From Syntrophomonadaceae bacterium (GTDB lineage Bacteria; Bacillota; PH28-bin88), in NCBI GenBank assembly GCA_018333865.1, contig JAGXSE010000009.1, positions 218,155 to 282,154 of the forward strand: a stretch of 64,000 nucleotides of DNA, written 5' to 3'. Numbering within the stretch: the first letter of the stretch is position 1; each line of letters starts with the position of its first letter. The notes below the pieces were generated by a model. The model saw nothing but the letters and a program-made list of their open reading frames with translations. It made no database searches and had not been told where the DNA came from. Positions 25,510 to 35,069 of the stretch are shown piece by piece. A program made the position numbers and the translations under genes.

Positions 25510-26697
25510 CTATTTGCCGCTGCGCCTGATAAAGGCCTGGACATTGATGTCGACTGGCACATGGGGGAAGAGTTCTTCCTCCCACTCGTCCTTTACTTCT
25601 TGCCACCAGTCCGGGTAGCGTTTTTCCACCTGGCGGCCAAAGCCCACAACATCCGCCCGGTACTCCCGCTGCAGTTTTACCAGAGCGGCTTCCATCCAAG
25701 TTTTAACCTTGGCAGCCACTCTTTCTTCAATCTCCTGCAGGTAGCCGATTTCCATCGCCCGCTGCCGGCTCTGGTCTTCCGCCAGATCTCCTTCCAGCCA
25801 AACATTGATGGCAAACCGCAGCTCTCCGTTCACCACCCGGGGCCAGCAATTGACCCGCACTCCGGCAATCCTGAAGATATGGCCTTCCTGCCTCAGGGTA
25901 ACCGCCACAGCTCCCCCGCGCACCTCTCCCGTCAGGAAGCGGAGGCCGCTGGTCTCAAACTCGTCCAGCCAGCCCACGAGCCGGCTTCTTTTAAACACCC
26001 CGGCCCCGGCCAGTTTGGCCTCCTTTTCTGATCCCTCAATCCGTGCCAGGACGAAGGATTTACCTGTTTTCAGGGCTGGGTCGGCATCTCCCAGGTTGGA
26101 ACGGGGAGGAAAGTGGGTAATATGGTGATCGTTTTCTGCCAGCCGGCTCAAATAAATTGATGTAATTGGCTCCTGGATTTGATTAATCGCAATAATTTCT
26201 CTTGCTTCTCCGGATGTTACAAAAAGGCGCACATTCCAGCGGAGGCGGGGGTTCCGCAGAAAAAAGTCGAGCGGCTTTTGCAGATCACGGCGGGCTAAAT
26301 CTTCTCCCACCACAATTATCAGTAGTTTGTCCATGAAAGGCTGCCGGTAAACCCTGGTGGCAACTTCCCGGATGCCGGCAAAAATCGAGGGATTAAGAGT
26401 AGTGATGTTATAGACCGGCTCCCCCTGCCCGCCACCCCCTTGTCCCCTCGCACCAAAACCGGCCTGCCCCGGGAGGACCTTCTGCAGGGTAATGGCATAG
26501 ACGGGTTCCGCCTCTGGCCGCTCCTTGGCCAGATCCAGCCCGACACCCATGATAAATCCCCGTTCCTCGATCTCCCATCGGTCCCAGCACCCCGCCAGAA
26601 ACAGGAGGGCTAAACAGGAAACCAGCAATAAGTATCTTAACCTGCTCTTTTTATCACTTCTTTCCGTTAGCCCTTTCGTCTGTCTCCTCTTTTGCAT
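25510..26697 (-). CDS. GerAC-family germinant receptor lipoprotein
   Basis: About 395 residues. I prefer ATG 26697 (AAGGGGGG 8 nt upstream) to the in-frame GTG at 26706. The N-terminus is a lipoprotein signal (YLLLVSCLALLFLAGC), followed by WDRWEIEERGFIMGVGLD, the universal GerAC opening (C-W-D-x-x-E-I-x-x). GerAC is the C subunit of the inner-membrane germinant receptor, anchored on the outer face of the spore membrane. The gene overlaps the end of the GerAB-like gene by about 40 bp. Confidence 0.93.
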   Translation of the reverse strand: MQKRRQTKGLTERSDKKSRLRYLLLVSCLALLFLAGCWDRWEIEERGFIMGVGLDLAKERPEAEPVYAITLQKVLPGQAGFGARGQGGGGQGEPVYNITTLNPSIFAGIREVATRVYRQPFMDKLLIIVVGEDLARRDLQKPLDFFLRNPRLRWNVRLFVTSGEAREIIAINQIQEPITSIYLSRLAENDHHITHFPPRSNLGDADPALKTGKSFVLARIEGSEKEAKLAGAGVFKRSRLVGWLDEFETSGLRFLTGEVRGGAVAVTLRQEGHIFRIAGVRVNCWPRVVNGELRFAINVWLEGDLAEDQSRQRAMEIGYLQEIEERVAAKVKTWMEAALVKLQREYRADVVGFGRQVEKRYPDWWQEVKDEWEEELFPHVPVDINVQAFIRRSGK

Positions 26698-27784
26698 TCT
26701 TCCCACCCCCCTTCCGCAGCAAGGTCACCAGGGCCAACACTACCGCCAACAGCAAGGTGCCCAAAGCGGCATAGCCCGCGATAGACCCGATTAAAACCGT
26801 TTCCCCAAAATTGCGCGGGAGCATGGCCACCTGGTAGATCACCGGGATGAACAGGAAGACCAGGCCCCGGTGCTCCTTTAACCCCAATATCTGTGCCAGA
26901 CTCAAAGTGCCGAAATAAAGGCTCGGAGCCATGGTGGTAAAGGCGGTTAACACCCACAGGGCCAACAAGGGGGCCTCCAGCTTTTCCACGAAAGCCCCCG
27001 GAACCTCTACCCGCCGGGCCAGATCCACCACCGGGTAGAGGGACCAGTTCAAAGTAGTTACTCCCAGGGAGCCCAGGGTGACAACGAAAATCATAATGTA
27101 GGTGATGATGACCCCGGCAATCCCGATGGCACTGGCCTTGAGAGCTTTCTTAGGCTGCTGCATGAAGGCCGCTAAGAAGGCGAGGATGATAAACCCGGCA
27201 TAAACCTGGAACGAGTGGCTTACTCCTGTAAGGACCGGGAGGACGCCTTCAGCTAAAAGCGGCAAGACCTCCGAATAGTCGATTTCCATCTGCGCCAGAC
27301 CCAAGATTAAAAAGATCGGGATCAGCAACAGGGGGAACATCGCCTCGCTTAGCCGGGCCAGTGGGTTTAAACCGTGACCGGCCAGATAGGCCCCGGTGAG
27401 AAAAAAAGATATCAAGATCACCTCCAGCGGAGTGTGTTCCAGGAGGTAAACTTTTAACACTTCTCCGAACAGGCGGGATGAGGCTCCCGCCATCAGCACA
27501 AAGTTGAGCAGCAGCAAGATGTTTACCGCCTGCCCCAGGGGGCGCCCCAGGATAGCCTGGCTGTACTGAATAATGGTCTGGCCAGGGTGCTTCTGGCCGA
27601 GCCAGGCCAGGAGGACCATGGCCAACATCACCAGCAGGCCGCCCAGGATCAGGCTGATCCAGCCATCCCGGCCGGCGGTTTCAGCCAGGAGGCGGGGCAT
27701 GCTGAGGTAACCTACTCCGACCAAAGTGGTATACATCAACAGGGCGACCTGAATTGTAGTTATGCGGTCTTTCATCTGGTTCAT
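26654..27784 (-). CDS. GerAB-family germinant receptor permease subunit
   Basis: About 376 residues from ATG 27784 (GGAGGGGTGGTAAA upstream), ten predicted membrane helices, spore germination (APC-superfamily) permease. The start ITTIQVALLMYTTLVGVGYLSMP is typical of GerAB. This subunit holds the germinant-binding pocket in B. subtilis GerA. It begins 1 bp after the GerAA-like stop, so the subunits are translationally coupled. The ligand cannot be predicted. Confidence 0.93.
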   Translation of the reverse strand: MNQMKDRITTIQVALLMYTTLVGVGYLSMPRLLAETAGRDGWISLILGGLLVMLAMVLLAWLGQKHPGQTIIQYSQAILGRPLGQAVNILLLLNFVLMAGASSRLFGEVLKVYLLEHTPLEVILISFFLTGAYLAGHGLNPLARLSEAMFPLLLIPIFLILGLAQMEIDYSEVLPLLAEGVLPVLTGVSHSFQVYAGFIILAFLAAFMQQPKKALKASAIGIAGVIITYIMIFVVTLGSLGVTTLNWSLYPVVDLARRVEVPGAFVEKLEAPLLALWVLTAFTTMAPSLYFGTLSLAQILGLKEHRGLVFLFIPVIYQVAMLPRNFGETVLIGSIAGYAALGTLLLAVVLALVTLLRKGGGKNAKEETDERANGKK

Positions 27785-27785
27785 T

Positions 27786-29510
27786 TTACCACCCCTCCGG
27801 TTTATCACTGTTTTCCCGCTTGGGCTGCCGGGCGCGGGTGATTGCCGGGCGAGTGACCATGGCCCTGGCCGGGGCGCGGATGAGGATGTCCTTCCAATCC
27901 CTGAAGCGGTAAGGGGCCAGCGGCGACAAGTAGGTTACCCCGAAACTCCGGAGGGAGACCATATGGATGTTGATGATTATAAAGCCCAGCATCACCCCGT
28001 ACAGCCCGAGGGTAGCAGCCAGGATTGTCAAAGGAAAGCGCACCAGCCGAAAGCCGATGGCCATGTTGTAGGCGGGTATGCTAAACCCCGCCAGGGCCGT
28101 CAGAGCCACCACGATGACCATCCCCGGGCTGGCCAGGTTAGCCGCTACGGCTGCCTCGCCCACGATGAGGCCGCCGACAATGCCGACGGTCTGACCGATG
28201 GGGCCGGGCAGGCGGGCGCCGGCCTCCCGGAACAGCTCAAAAGCCACCTCCATAATCAGGGCCTCCACCACCGCCGGGAAAGGAATACCCTCCCTTGTTG
28301 CGGCAACAGCCAGGGCCAGGTTGGTGGGCAATAACCCCGGGTGAAAGGAAAGGACAGCCACGTACAAGGCCGGGGTGAAGGTGGCCACATAGGAGGCAAA
28401 AATCCGGAGCATTCTGACCACAGAGGCAATCAGCCAGCGCTCATAATAATCCTCGCCGGCCTGGAAGAACTGCAGGAAAGTAGCCGGCACCAGCAAGGCA
28501 AAAGGAGTGCCGTCCACCAGGATGGCCACCCGCCCCTCCAGGACCGCGGCGATCACCTTGTCGGGCCGCTCGGTAGATTGAACCTGGGGAAAGGGGGACA
28601 ACCAGCTGTCCTCGATTAACTGCTCAATGTTGCCGCTTTCCAGGATCAGATCGCAGTCAATGTTGGCCAGGCGCTGCTGCACCTCTGACAACAGGTCCGG
28701 GTCCACCAGGTCCTGCACATAGGCCAAAACACAGTCGGTATGTGTGCGCCGCCCCAGGCGCATGCTGATCATCTTAAAGTTGGGGTCCCGCAAGCGCCGC
28801 CGCAGCAACGCAGTATTAATCCTGAGGCCCTCTACAAAACCCTCCCGGGGTCCGCGGATCATGTTTTCGGTGCCAGGCTCGGCAATCCCCCGGACAGGAA
28901 AGCCGCGGACTGCCAGGACCAGTCCCTGACTATAACCGTCCAGCAAAAATACGGCGTCAGCTGAATGAAAGGCCAGGACAGCCTGGTCCACAGTGCTGAT
29001 TTCCCCGGCGCCGGCAACAGAGAGAAGTTTGTCTTTTATTGCCTTAAAGGCATCTTCTCCCTGCAGGCAAACTTCCTGCGTCCCTCTCATTTCACCGCAT
29101 TCCGGGGCCTCTTCTTGCTCCGATACCCGCATGGCGGCACTGCCGGCCATCAGGCCGCGCAGAACATGGACATGAACCAGCTCATTGTTGACCAGGCCGT
29201 CGAGATAGATCACCGCTGCCCGGATTTTATAAAGAAAAACCTCGAATTCCCTGATTATCAGGTCACTGTTTTCTCCTGTGCGGTTCCTGATGGCCGCCAG
29301 GTTTTCAGCCAGAGAAGTCGACAGGGGTTGCCGTTTTTCCAAAGAGGTGCCTTCGCCGGTGCCGCCGCCGGGAAAAATATCGTTGGATTTGGTCTGGGGC
29401 TGGGCTATGGATCCGCTCACCTGGTCCGCCATGCCAGGAACTGTTTTTTGATGCTGTTTCTGCCCCGTCGGAAAGGGTTTGCGATGGGGTTTCTTGGGTA
29501 TGCGAAACAT
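27786..29510 (-). CDS. GerAA-family germinant receptor subunit
   Basis: About 574 residues from ATG 29510 (TGGTGGAGGTATTC upstream). A hydrophilic N-terminal part (about 1-310), rich in charged and Pro residues at the start, precedes a membrane part with about five helices. GerAA hallmarks include VAILVDGTPFALLVPATF, ERWLIASVVRMLRIFASYVATFTPALYVA (middle part RMLRIFASYVA) and GIPFPAVVEALIMEVAFELFREAG. GerAA pentamerises to form the ion channel opened by germinant. It is the first gene of the operon gerAA-AB-AC. Confidence 0.95.
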   Translation of the reverse strand: MFRIPKKPHRKPFPTGQKQHQKTVPGMADQVSGSIAQPQTKSNDIFPGGGTGEGTSLEKRQPLSTSLAENLAAIRNRTGENSDLIIREFEVFLYKIRAAVIYLDGLVNNELVHVHVLRGLMAGSAAMRVSEQEEAPECGEMRGTQEVCLQGEDAFKAIKDKLLSVAGAGEISTVDQAVLAFHSADAVFLLDGYSQGLVLAVRGFPVRGIAEPGTENMIRGPREGFVEGLRINTALLRRRLRDPNFKMISMRLGRRTHTDCVLAYVQDLVDPDLLSEVQQRLANIDCDLILESGNIEQLIEDSWLSPFPQVQSTERPDKVIAAVLEGRVAILVDGTPFALLVPATFLQFFQAGEDYYERWLIASVVRMLRIFASYVATFTPALYVAVLSFHPGLLPTNLALAVAATREGIPFPAVVEALIMEVAFELFREAGARLPGPIGQTVGIVGGLIVGEAAVAANLASPGMVIVVALTALAGFSIPAYNMAIGFRLVRFPLTILAATLGLYGVMLGFIIINIHMVSLRSFGVTYLSPLAPYRFRDWKDILIRAPARAMVTRPAITRARQPKRENSDKPEGW

Positions 29511-29683
29511 GAATACCTCCACCAGGTACTATTAAACACTGATGTTATTTATTTCTCTGAACAGGCAGTTTCATGCAGGCATGACAACCTTTGCCGTTAA
29601 AAAAGTGTACCCGGAAATTGGCATCTTAACTCTTAACCCGGCATATTTATTTAAAAGAAAGAAGTACTGGGAGGTGTTAAAAC

Positions 29684-30457
29684 TTGAGGAATTCCCGCAA
29701 AATGCAGTCCATGCCGGTGGTCAGCCTGGAGGACGGAAGCCAGGTCGGCAAGGTTAAAAACCTCTTGCTGGATGCCGCAGGCAAAAAAGTAGCCGGACTG
29801 GTGCTGGATCAAAAAGGACTGTTTAAAGATAGCCGGGTGGTCCCCTTTGACCAAATCCAAAACATTGGCGAACATGCGATCACAATCGACAAAAGCACCC
29901 GGGCAGAACGGTTCGCCAATCTACCCCACCTGGCCAAACTAATGAAGGAACAGGTGCATTTGATCGGCACCCAGGTGATCACGGAAGATGGCAATGTTTT
30001 AGGAACAGTAGAAGAATACTATTTTGACAGTTGCACGGGGAAGATTACCCTCCTGCTCCTGGGAGGAGGCAATTTCGTTGGTAATTTGTTGAAGGGGAGG
30101 GCTAGCCTGCCTGCCAGCGCTCTGGTCACCTTGGGGAAAAGTACCGTCATTGCCCGGCGAGGAGCGGAGGAACTCCTGGAAAAGGAAGAAGGGGCCGTGC
30201 AGGAAACCATGAAGTCAGTAAAAGAAACCAGCGCCAAGGCATGGGATTCTACCGTTAAAGCCACCAAAAAGCTGGGAGAAACCTTGCATAAGTCGATGGA
30301 GAGGTTTTCGCCGGAAGAACAGGAAAAACCCCGGCAGGCCGAACAGCCCACCGGGGTTAACCGGAATCGGGAAATAATCCAGGATGAGCCGCAAGCAACG
30401 CCTGTCCCGCCAGCGGAAGAGCCTTTCCGGGATCAGGAGCCGCGCAAGACTAACTGA
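29684..30457 (+). CDS. PRC-barrel domain protein with a helical C-terminal tail
   Basis: 257 residues starting at TTG 29684 (GGGAGGTGTTAAAAC upstream). Two PRC-barrel domains are visible: about 5-70 ([22 protein letters not shown]) and about 85-150 ([21 protein letters not shown]). A long charged, helix-prone segment follows (about 165-215, [20 protein letters not shown]) and then a Pro/Glu-rich end. PRC-barrels occur in RimM-like and photosynthetic proteins and as small stand-alone stress or envelope proteins; this one's role is unknown. It is divergent from the gerA operon and convergent with prs, overlapping its stop by 8 bp. Confidence 0.8.
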   Translation: MRNSRKMQSMPVVSLEDGSQVGKVKNLLLDAAGKKVAGLVLDQKGLFKDSRVVPFDQIQNIGEHAITIDKSTRAERFANLPHLAKLMKEQVHLIGTQVITEDGNVLGTVEEYYFDSCTGKITLLLLGGGNFVGNLLKGRASLPASALVTLGKSTVIARRGAEELLEKEEGAVQETMKSVKETSAKAWDSTVKATKKLGETLHKSMERFSPEEQEKPRQAEQPTGVNRNREIIQDEPQATPVPPAEEPFRDQEPRKTN

Positions 30458-31397
30458 AGAGTTTGCTGACCGACATATCCTTGTGAATACGAATAATCGC
30501 TTCCCCCAGCAAAGGCGCCACCGAAAGGACCTTGATCTGGGGGCTCATTTTTTCCGGGGGGATCGGAATGGTATTGGTGACGACCAGTTCTTTGATCGGC
30601 GCCTCCGCTAAGTTCTGAAAGGCTGGACCGGATAAGACCGGGTGGGTACAGCAGGCATATACTTCCCGGGCGCCTCTTTCCATCAGAGCTGCAGCTCCAT
30701 TGGCAACAGTACCGGCAGTATCAATAATGTCGTCGGTCATGACCACGTTTTTGCCCTTGACATCGCCGATTATATGCATGATTTCCGAAACATTGGGGGC
30801 CGGGCGGCGCTTATCAATAATGGCAATCTGGGCATGGAGCCTTTCGCCCAGATCCCGTGCCCTGGTCACCCCCCCAATATCAGGGGACACCACGACCAGG
30901 TCCTCCAGGCCTTTTAGCTTAAAATACTCGGCTAAAATAGGCACAACTACCAGGTGGTCTACCGGGATATCGAAGAAACCCTGGATGGCCCCGGCATGAA
31001 GGTCCATGGCCACTACCCGCCGGACACCGGCAGCCGTAATCAGGTTTGCCACCAGTTTGGCCGAGATGGGATCCCTGGCCCGGGTTTTGCGTTCCTGGCG
31101 GGCATAGCCGTAGTAGGGAATAACGGCGGTAATCCGGCGGGCAGAAGCCCGGCGCATCCCGTCGATCATGATTAAAAGCTCCATCAGGTTATCATTAACC
31201 GGGTAGCAGGTGGGCTGGATGATAAAGACATCAGCCCCCCGGACGCTCTCATCAATGGCGATAGCAATCTCCCCATCGCTAAAGCGTTTGACCTTGACGT
31301 CTCCCAAAGGGATCTCAATGTACTCGGCGATCTCCTCGGCCAAAGCGGGGTTGGCGTTGCCGGTAAAGATCTTAATATTGCCTAAGTTGCTGGGCAT
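30450..31397 (-). CDS. prs: Ribose-phosphate pyrophosphokinase
   Basis: 315 residues, standard length. It contains [19 protein letters not shown], the PRPP synthase signature [18 protein letters not shown] (about 128-145) and the PRPP loop [12 protein letters not shown] (about 216-227). It makes PRPP from ribose 5-phosphate and ATP for nucleotide, His and Trp synthesis. The ATG has TTAGGAGGACCACGC upstream. It follows glmU as in B. subtilis. Its stop overlaps the end of the convergent PRC-barrel gene. Confidence 0.97.
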   Translation of the reverse strand: MPSNLGNIKIFTGNANPALAEEIAEYIEIPLGDVKVKRFSDGEIAIAIDESVRGADVFIIQPTCYPVNDNLMELLIMIDGMRRASARRITAVIPYYGYARQERKTRARDPISAKLVANLITAAGVRRVVAMDLHAGAIQGFFDIPVDHLVVVPILAEYFKLKGLEDLVVVSPDIGGVTRARDLGERLHAQIAIIDKRRPAPNVSEIMHIIGDVKGKNVVMTDDIIDTAGTVANGAAALMERGAREVYACCTHPVLSGPAFQNLAEAPIKELVVTNTIPIPPEKMSPQIKVLSVAPLLGEAIIRIHKDMSVSKLFS

Positions 31398-31535
31398 GCG
31401 TGGTCCTCCTAATCAGCTCTCACTGTATATTGGATACAATACATGTTTCGTCCCAGAACCCGGTTTTCCTGCTTGTTTCGAGTGATTATGACAACATATT
31501 CGTGTGTGGAGCCTTCAAGCTTTTTGGCTGCAGAC

Positions 31536-32924
31536 TTATTTTTGCTTCTGTTCATTGATCCGTAACTTCTTTTTAGCCCAGCCTTCAATGTTGACCTGAC
31601 GGCTGCGGGCAACTCCCAAGGCTTCCGGCGGGATATCTTTAGTAATGGTCGAGCCGGCGCCGGTTACTGCAAAAGCCCCTATCTTCACCGGGGCTACCAG
31701 ATTGGTGTTGCTGCCAATAAACGCGCCATCATGGATCACTGTTTCCCATTTGTTGATGCCGTCATAATTGCAGGTAATCGTTCCGGCGCCAATATTGACA
31801 CCCCGCCCCAAGGTTGTGTCCCCAATATAGGAAAGATGGGGAACCTTGCTGCCGGGCCCAATATCGCTGTTTTTTATTTCGACAAAATCCCCGACCTTAA
31901 CCCCTTCCCGCAACAGGGCTCCGGGCCTCAAGTAGGCAAAGGGGCCCACCTGGCACCCGGCCTCCATCATAGCATGATCTGCAACGCTGTGACGAAAAAC
32001 AACCCCTTCCCCAAGGCGGCAGTCGGTAAGGGTTGCATAAGGTCCGATCTGGCAGCCGGAACCAATAACAGTATTTCCTTTAATAAAGGTAAAGGGGAAA
32101 ATTACTGTGTCCTGTCCGATCACAACACCTTTTTCAATAAAAGTGCTCTCCGGGTGCAGGATAGTTACCCCTGCCAGCATCAGCTCTTCATTGATGCGCT
32201 GGCGAAAGACCTGTTCTGCCCCGGCCAGCTGCACCCTGTTATTGATCCCCTGAAATTCTCTGGGATCAGCTGCAGCCACAGCCGCCACACTGAGCCCGTC
32301 TTTTGCCAGAATACCGATCACATCGGTCAGATAATACTCCCCCTGGGCATTAGCGGGATTTATCCGTTTAAGGGCTTTGAATAAATGCTGGCGCTCAAAA
32401 CAATAAGCCCCGGCATTAACCTCGCGGATCTCCCGCTCCTTTGGTGTTGCATCTTTTTCCTCCACAATGCGGATAACCCGTCCGCCAGCTTCCCGCAGCA
32501 CCCGCCCATAGCCGGCAGGATCTTCCGGAAAAGCCGTTAAGATGGTTGCGGCAGTTTCCATTTCGCGATGATAATCCAGGAGGTTTTTCAGGGTAGCGGT
32601 AGTTAACAGAGGAGTATCCCCGCTTAACACCAGGACCAGATCGATATCTTCCGGGAGTTTGGCCTCTGCTTGCATTACTGCATGGCCAGTTCCCAGCTGC
32701 TTTTGCTGGTACGCATAAAAATAATTGCTGCCTAAACTTTTTTCCACCAGTTCCGCTTCGTGGCCTGTTACAACCACCAGACACTCCACACCCGCTTCCC
32801 GGGCAGCTGCAAGCACATGACTCACCATATACTGGCCTGCTACCTGGTGCAACACTTTTGGCATCCGGGAGCGCATCCTGGTTCCTTTTCCGGCAGCTAG
32901 AATAATGGCAGCCAGTTTTTCCAT
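31536..32924 (-). CDS. glmU: Bifunctional GlmU (N-acetylglucosamine-1-phosphate uridyltransferase / GlcN-1-P acetyltransferase)
   Basis: 462 residues, family length. The N-terminal pyrophosphorylase has LAAIILAAGKGTRMRSRMPK. The C-terminal left-handed beta-helix shows hexapeptide repeats (IGQDTVIFPFTFIKGNTVIG), with the acetyltransferase region NIGAGTITCNYDG (about 385). It produces UDP-GlcNAc for peptidoglycan. The ATG has AAGGAGGTTCCTCATCC upstream. The order spoVG-glmU-prs matches B. subtilis. Confidence 0.97.
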   Translation of the reverse strand: MEKLAAIILAAGKGTRMRSRMPKVLHQVAGQYMVSHVLAAAREAGVECLVVVTGHEAELVEKSLGSNYFYAYQQKQLGTGHAVMQAEAKLPEDIDLVLVLSGDTPLLTTATLKNLLDYHREMETAATILTAFPEDPAGYGRVLREAGGRVIRIVEEKDATPKEREIREVNAGAYCFERQHLFKALKRINPANAQGEYYLTDVIGILAKDGLSVAAVAAADPREFQGINNRVQLAGAEQVFRQRINEELMLAGVTILHPESTFIEKGVVIGQDTVIFPFTFIKGNTVIGSGCQIGPYATLTDCRLGEGVVFRHSVADHAMMEAGCQVGPFAYLRPGALLREGVKVGDFVEIKNSDIGPGSKVPHLSYIGDTTLGRGVNIGAGTITCNYDGINKWETVIHDGAFIGSNTNLVAPVKIGAFAVTGAGSTITKDIPPEALGVARSRQVNIEGWAKKKLRINEQKQK

Positions 32925-32990
32925 GGATGAGGAACCTCCTTATGACATGATGATCATCAATCCTTAACGATTTCAATTTACAGGAGTTTA

Positions 32991-33018
32991 AAAAAAAAGT
33001 AAAGGAGCCTAAGCTCCG
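32991..33018 (-). terminator. Rho-independent terminator after spoVG
   Basis: On the minus strand GGAGC-TTAG-GCTCC is followed by TTTACTTTTTTTT, about 20 bp past the spoVG stop. It separates spoVG from glmU. Confidence 0.8.
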
Positions 33019-33038
33019 CTATTAGGGTCTTATTTTCC

Positions 33039-33293
33039 TTAGATGGCTTCCTGATAGGCCTTAAGCACAGCAGTTTGAATGGTTTCCCGCGCATTAGCCG
33101 ATATGGGATGAGCGATGTCCCGGAAAGCCCCTTCCGGGGTCCTGCGGCTAGGCATAGCCACAAAGAGTCCGTTCTGTCCTTCTACGACCTTGACATCATG
33201 AACCACAAAGGCATTATCCAGGGTCACCGATACGATAGCCTTCATCTTGCCTTCCAGGCTAATTCTTCTAATTCTAACATCCGTAACATTCAT
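33039..33293 (-). CDS. spoVG: Septation/stage V regulator SpoVG
   Basis: 84 residues starting at ATG 33293; family proteins begin M-x-V-T-D-V-R as here ([20 protein letters not shown]). The core [27 protein letters not shown] is nearly invariant in the family. SpoVG is a small nucleic-acid-binding regulator affecting septation and cortex formation. It is controlled by a sigma-H-type promoter at 33331-33359, as in B. subtilis, where spoVG is the classical sigma-H gene. Confidence 0.97.
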   Translation of the reverse strand: MNVTDVRIRRISLEGKMKAIVSVTLDNAFVVHDVKVVEGQNGLFVAMPSRRTPEGAFRDIAHPISANARETIQTAVLKAYQEAI

Positions 33294-33330
33294 TGCAGGC
33301 CTCACCACCCTTCAATTGTGTCACCACAGA

Positions 33331-33359
33331 TATTTCGCTCCTCGATCAGAAAATCCTTC
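33331..33359 (-). promoter_or_regulatory. Sigma-H promoter of spoVG
   Basis: On the minus strand GAAGGATTT, 11 bp spacer, AGCGAAATA. The consensus is RnAGGAwww-N11-RnnGAATww; only one core base differs. Spacing equals that of the B. subtilis spoVG promoter. It lies about 38 bp upstream of the start codon. Confidence 0.75.
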
Positions 33360-33438
33360 CATTAATATATTATTTTGCCGAAACTGCCTTATTTTATACC
33401 TATTTGAGGGAGGCTTTTTCAACATCCTGCAATTACGG

Positions 33439-34248
33439 TCAGATCCCGGGGCAAAGGGAAACAACCCGTTGCCGTTCATTGATCTGTTGAAGTTTAAGCA
33501 GAGCAATAAAGTTGTCCACCATTTTTTCCGCTGGTTCGGCGGTAGCAACCAGTACTCCTGTACCAACCAGCTGGGCCTGAAATTCCCGCATTAAATCCTG
33601 CACCCCCCTGGCCGTGCCCCCGCCTTTCATGAAATCGTCAATCAACAGCACCCTGGCCCCGGCAGGCATTGCCCGGCGAGCCAATGACATGGTGCGGATC
33701 CGTCTGGTTGAACCGGAAACATAATTAATATTCACCGCCGGGCCCTCGGTTACCCTGCCTTCATTTCTGATGATCACCAAGGGCACCGACATCATGCGAG
33801 CGGTCATCAACGCCAGCGGAATCCCCTTGGTCTCCACTGTTACCACATACTCCGGCTCCAGATCGGGAAAAACCGAGGCGAACACTTCTCCAATTTGCCA
33901 GGCCGTCTCCGGATTAAAGATCATATCGCTCATATAAAGATAGCCTCCGGCCATGATCCGCTCCGGCGCGCCCAGTTCCCGGGCAAGCCCGGCTAAAAAG
34001 GACTTGACCCTCTTTTCACTCAACCTGGGACGGTATCTTACGCCGCCGGCAGCGCCGGAAACTGTCGTCAGCTGACCCAGATCATGTTCTGCCAAGGTAT
34101 CCTTGATTATCGCAAGGTCTTCGCTGATGCTGGACTTGGCTGTCTGGAACAGATCCGCAAAATAGCCCAAAGAGAACAGCCTTCCCGGCTGTCCTGTCAG
34201 CACCTTGGTGATAACGGTTATTCGTTCACCTCTCCGCACCTTATCCAC
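33439..34248 (-). CDS. purR: Pur operon repressor PurR
   Basis: 269 residues, usual length. The N-terminal winged helix is about 1-75 (YFADLFQTAKSSISEDLAIIKD). The phosphoribosyltransferase-like domain is about 80-269, with the PRPP loop ARVLLIDDFMKGGGTARG (about 195-212). PurR represses purine genes and is released by PRPP. The start is GTG 34248, behind GGAGGAGTTTATT. The neighbour order ispE-...-purR-spoVG matches B. subtilis, but yabJ is missing. Confidence 0.96.
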   Translation of the reverse strand: MDKVRRGERITVITKVLTGQPGRLFSLGYFADLFQTAKSSISEDLAIIKDTLAEHDLGQLTTVSGAAGGVRYRPRLSEKRVKSFLAGLARELGAPERIMAGGYLYMSDMIFNPETAWQIGEVFASVFPDLEPEYVVTVETKGIPLALMTARMMSVPLVIIRNEGRVTEGPAVNINYVSGSTRRIRTMSLARRAMPAGARVLLIDDFMKGGGTARGVQDLMREFQAQLVGTGVLVATAEPAEKMVDNFIALLKLQQINERQRVVSLCPGI

Positions 34249-34278
34249 AATAAACTCCTCCGCTGCCCAGGAAAGGTA

Positions 34279-35055
34279 TTATACAGATGCCGCAGGCTTG
34301 CCATTGAGCACGCCCTTCACAAGTTCCAGATCTTCCGGTTTATCCACATCGATACCCAATTCAGGGCAACTGGAAATGATCACCTTGCCCTTGATGCCCA
34401 GCATCTGGCAAACCCTCCGTTCAGCCTCTTTCATCGGCAAGATTTGCAAGAGCAGCTTGACGACTAAAGGCAGCCCCACTACCCAGGCCATTGCCAGAGG
34501 GCTCTTGCGCAAACTGACCAGCCTTTCAGCCTCTGGTAAACACCGGTATACAGTCTCTCCTCTTAAAAGGAAGATGTTCCCGCCGGTAAATGTGCCTTCT
34601 CTAAGTTTTACATATGTCCTTTTGACTCCCGGATATGTGATTTCGCTCAGTTCTTTGCTGACCACCGGATAGTACAAGTCACAGGACCGATCCCCGCATT
34701 GCCGGATAAACTCCTCGACAGTCTGAGCTGTTATGAGGGGAATATCACTGGTCACGACCAGAACTTGCCCCAAGGTATCCAGCGCCTTCAGTCCCCTCAC
34801 GACGCTCTCCATCGCTGTACTACCTGAAGGGGTTAAAATAATGCCGGGGGCAGCGCCGTAAAAGGACGCCAATTCTTCTATCGGCCCAACGATAGCGATT
34901 CTATCCACGGACTGAGCCTCCCGCAGCGCTGAAACCACATAATCCACGATGATTCGCCCGCCTATTTCAATCAGCGCCTCGTTGGTTGCGGAACTGCACC
35001 GGGCCAGTTTGCCGTCATTAGGACTGCCTGCCAGGATAATGGCATCTACCTTCAT
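34279..35055 (-). CDS. MobA-like NTP transferase of unknown substrate
   Basis: 258 residues with a nucleotidyltransferase (GT-A) fold: VDAIILAGSPNDGKL replaces the usual GGxSxRMG loop, and VLVVTSDIPLIT is the metal-binding Asp motif (about 94-105). The C-terminal part after 170 is more hydrophobic (AWVVGLPLVVKLLLQILP) and ends with GIDVDKPEDLELV, as in MobA/CTP transferases. It sits between purR and a GntR regulator downstream of ispE. It may make an activated cofactor or sugar; the substrate cannot be named. Confidence 0.75.
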   Translation of the reverse strand: MKVDAIILAGSPNDGKLARCSSATNEALIEIGGRIIVDYVVSALREAQSVDRIAIVGPIEELASFYGAAPGIILTPSGSTAMESVVRGLKALDTLGQVLVVTSDIPLITAQTVEEFIRQCGDRSCDLYYPVVSKELSEITYPGVKRTYVKLREGTFTGGNIFLLRGETVYRCLPEAERLVSLRKSPLAMAWVVGLPLVVKLLLQILPMKEAERRVCQMLGIKGKVIISSCPELGIDVDKPEDLELVKGVLNGKPAASV

Positions 35056-35069
35056 GTATTAACCCCCGC

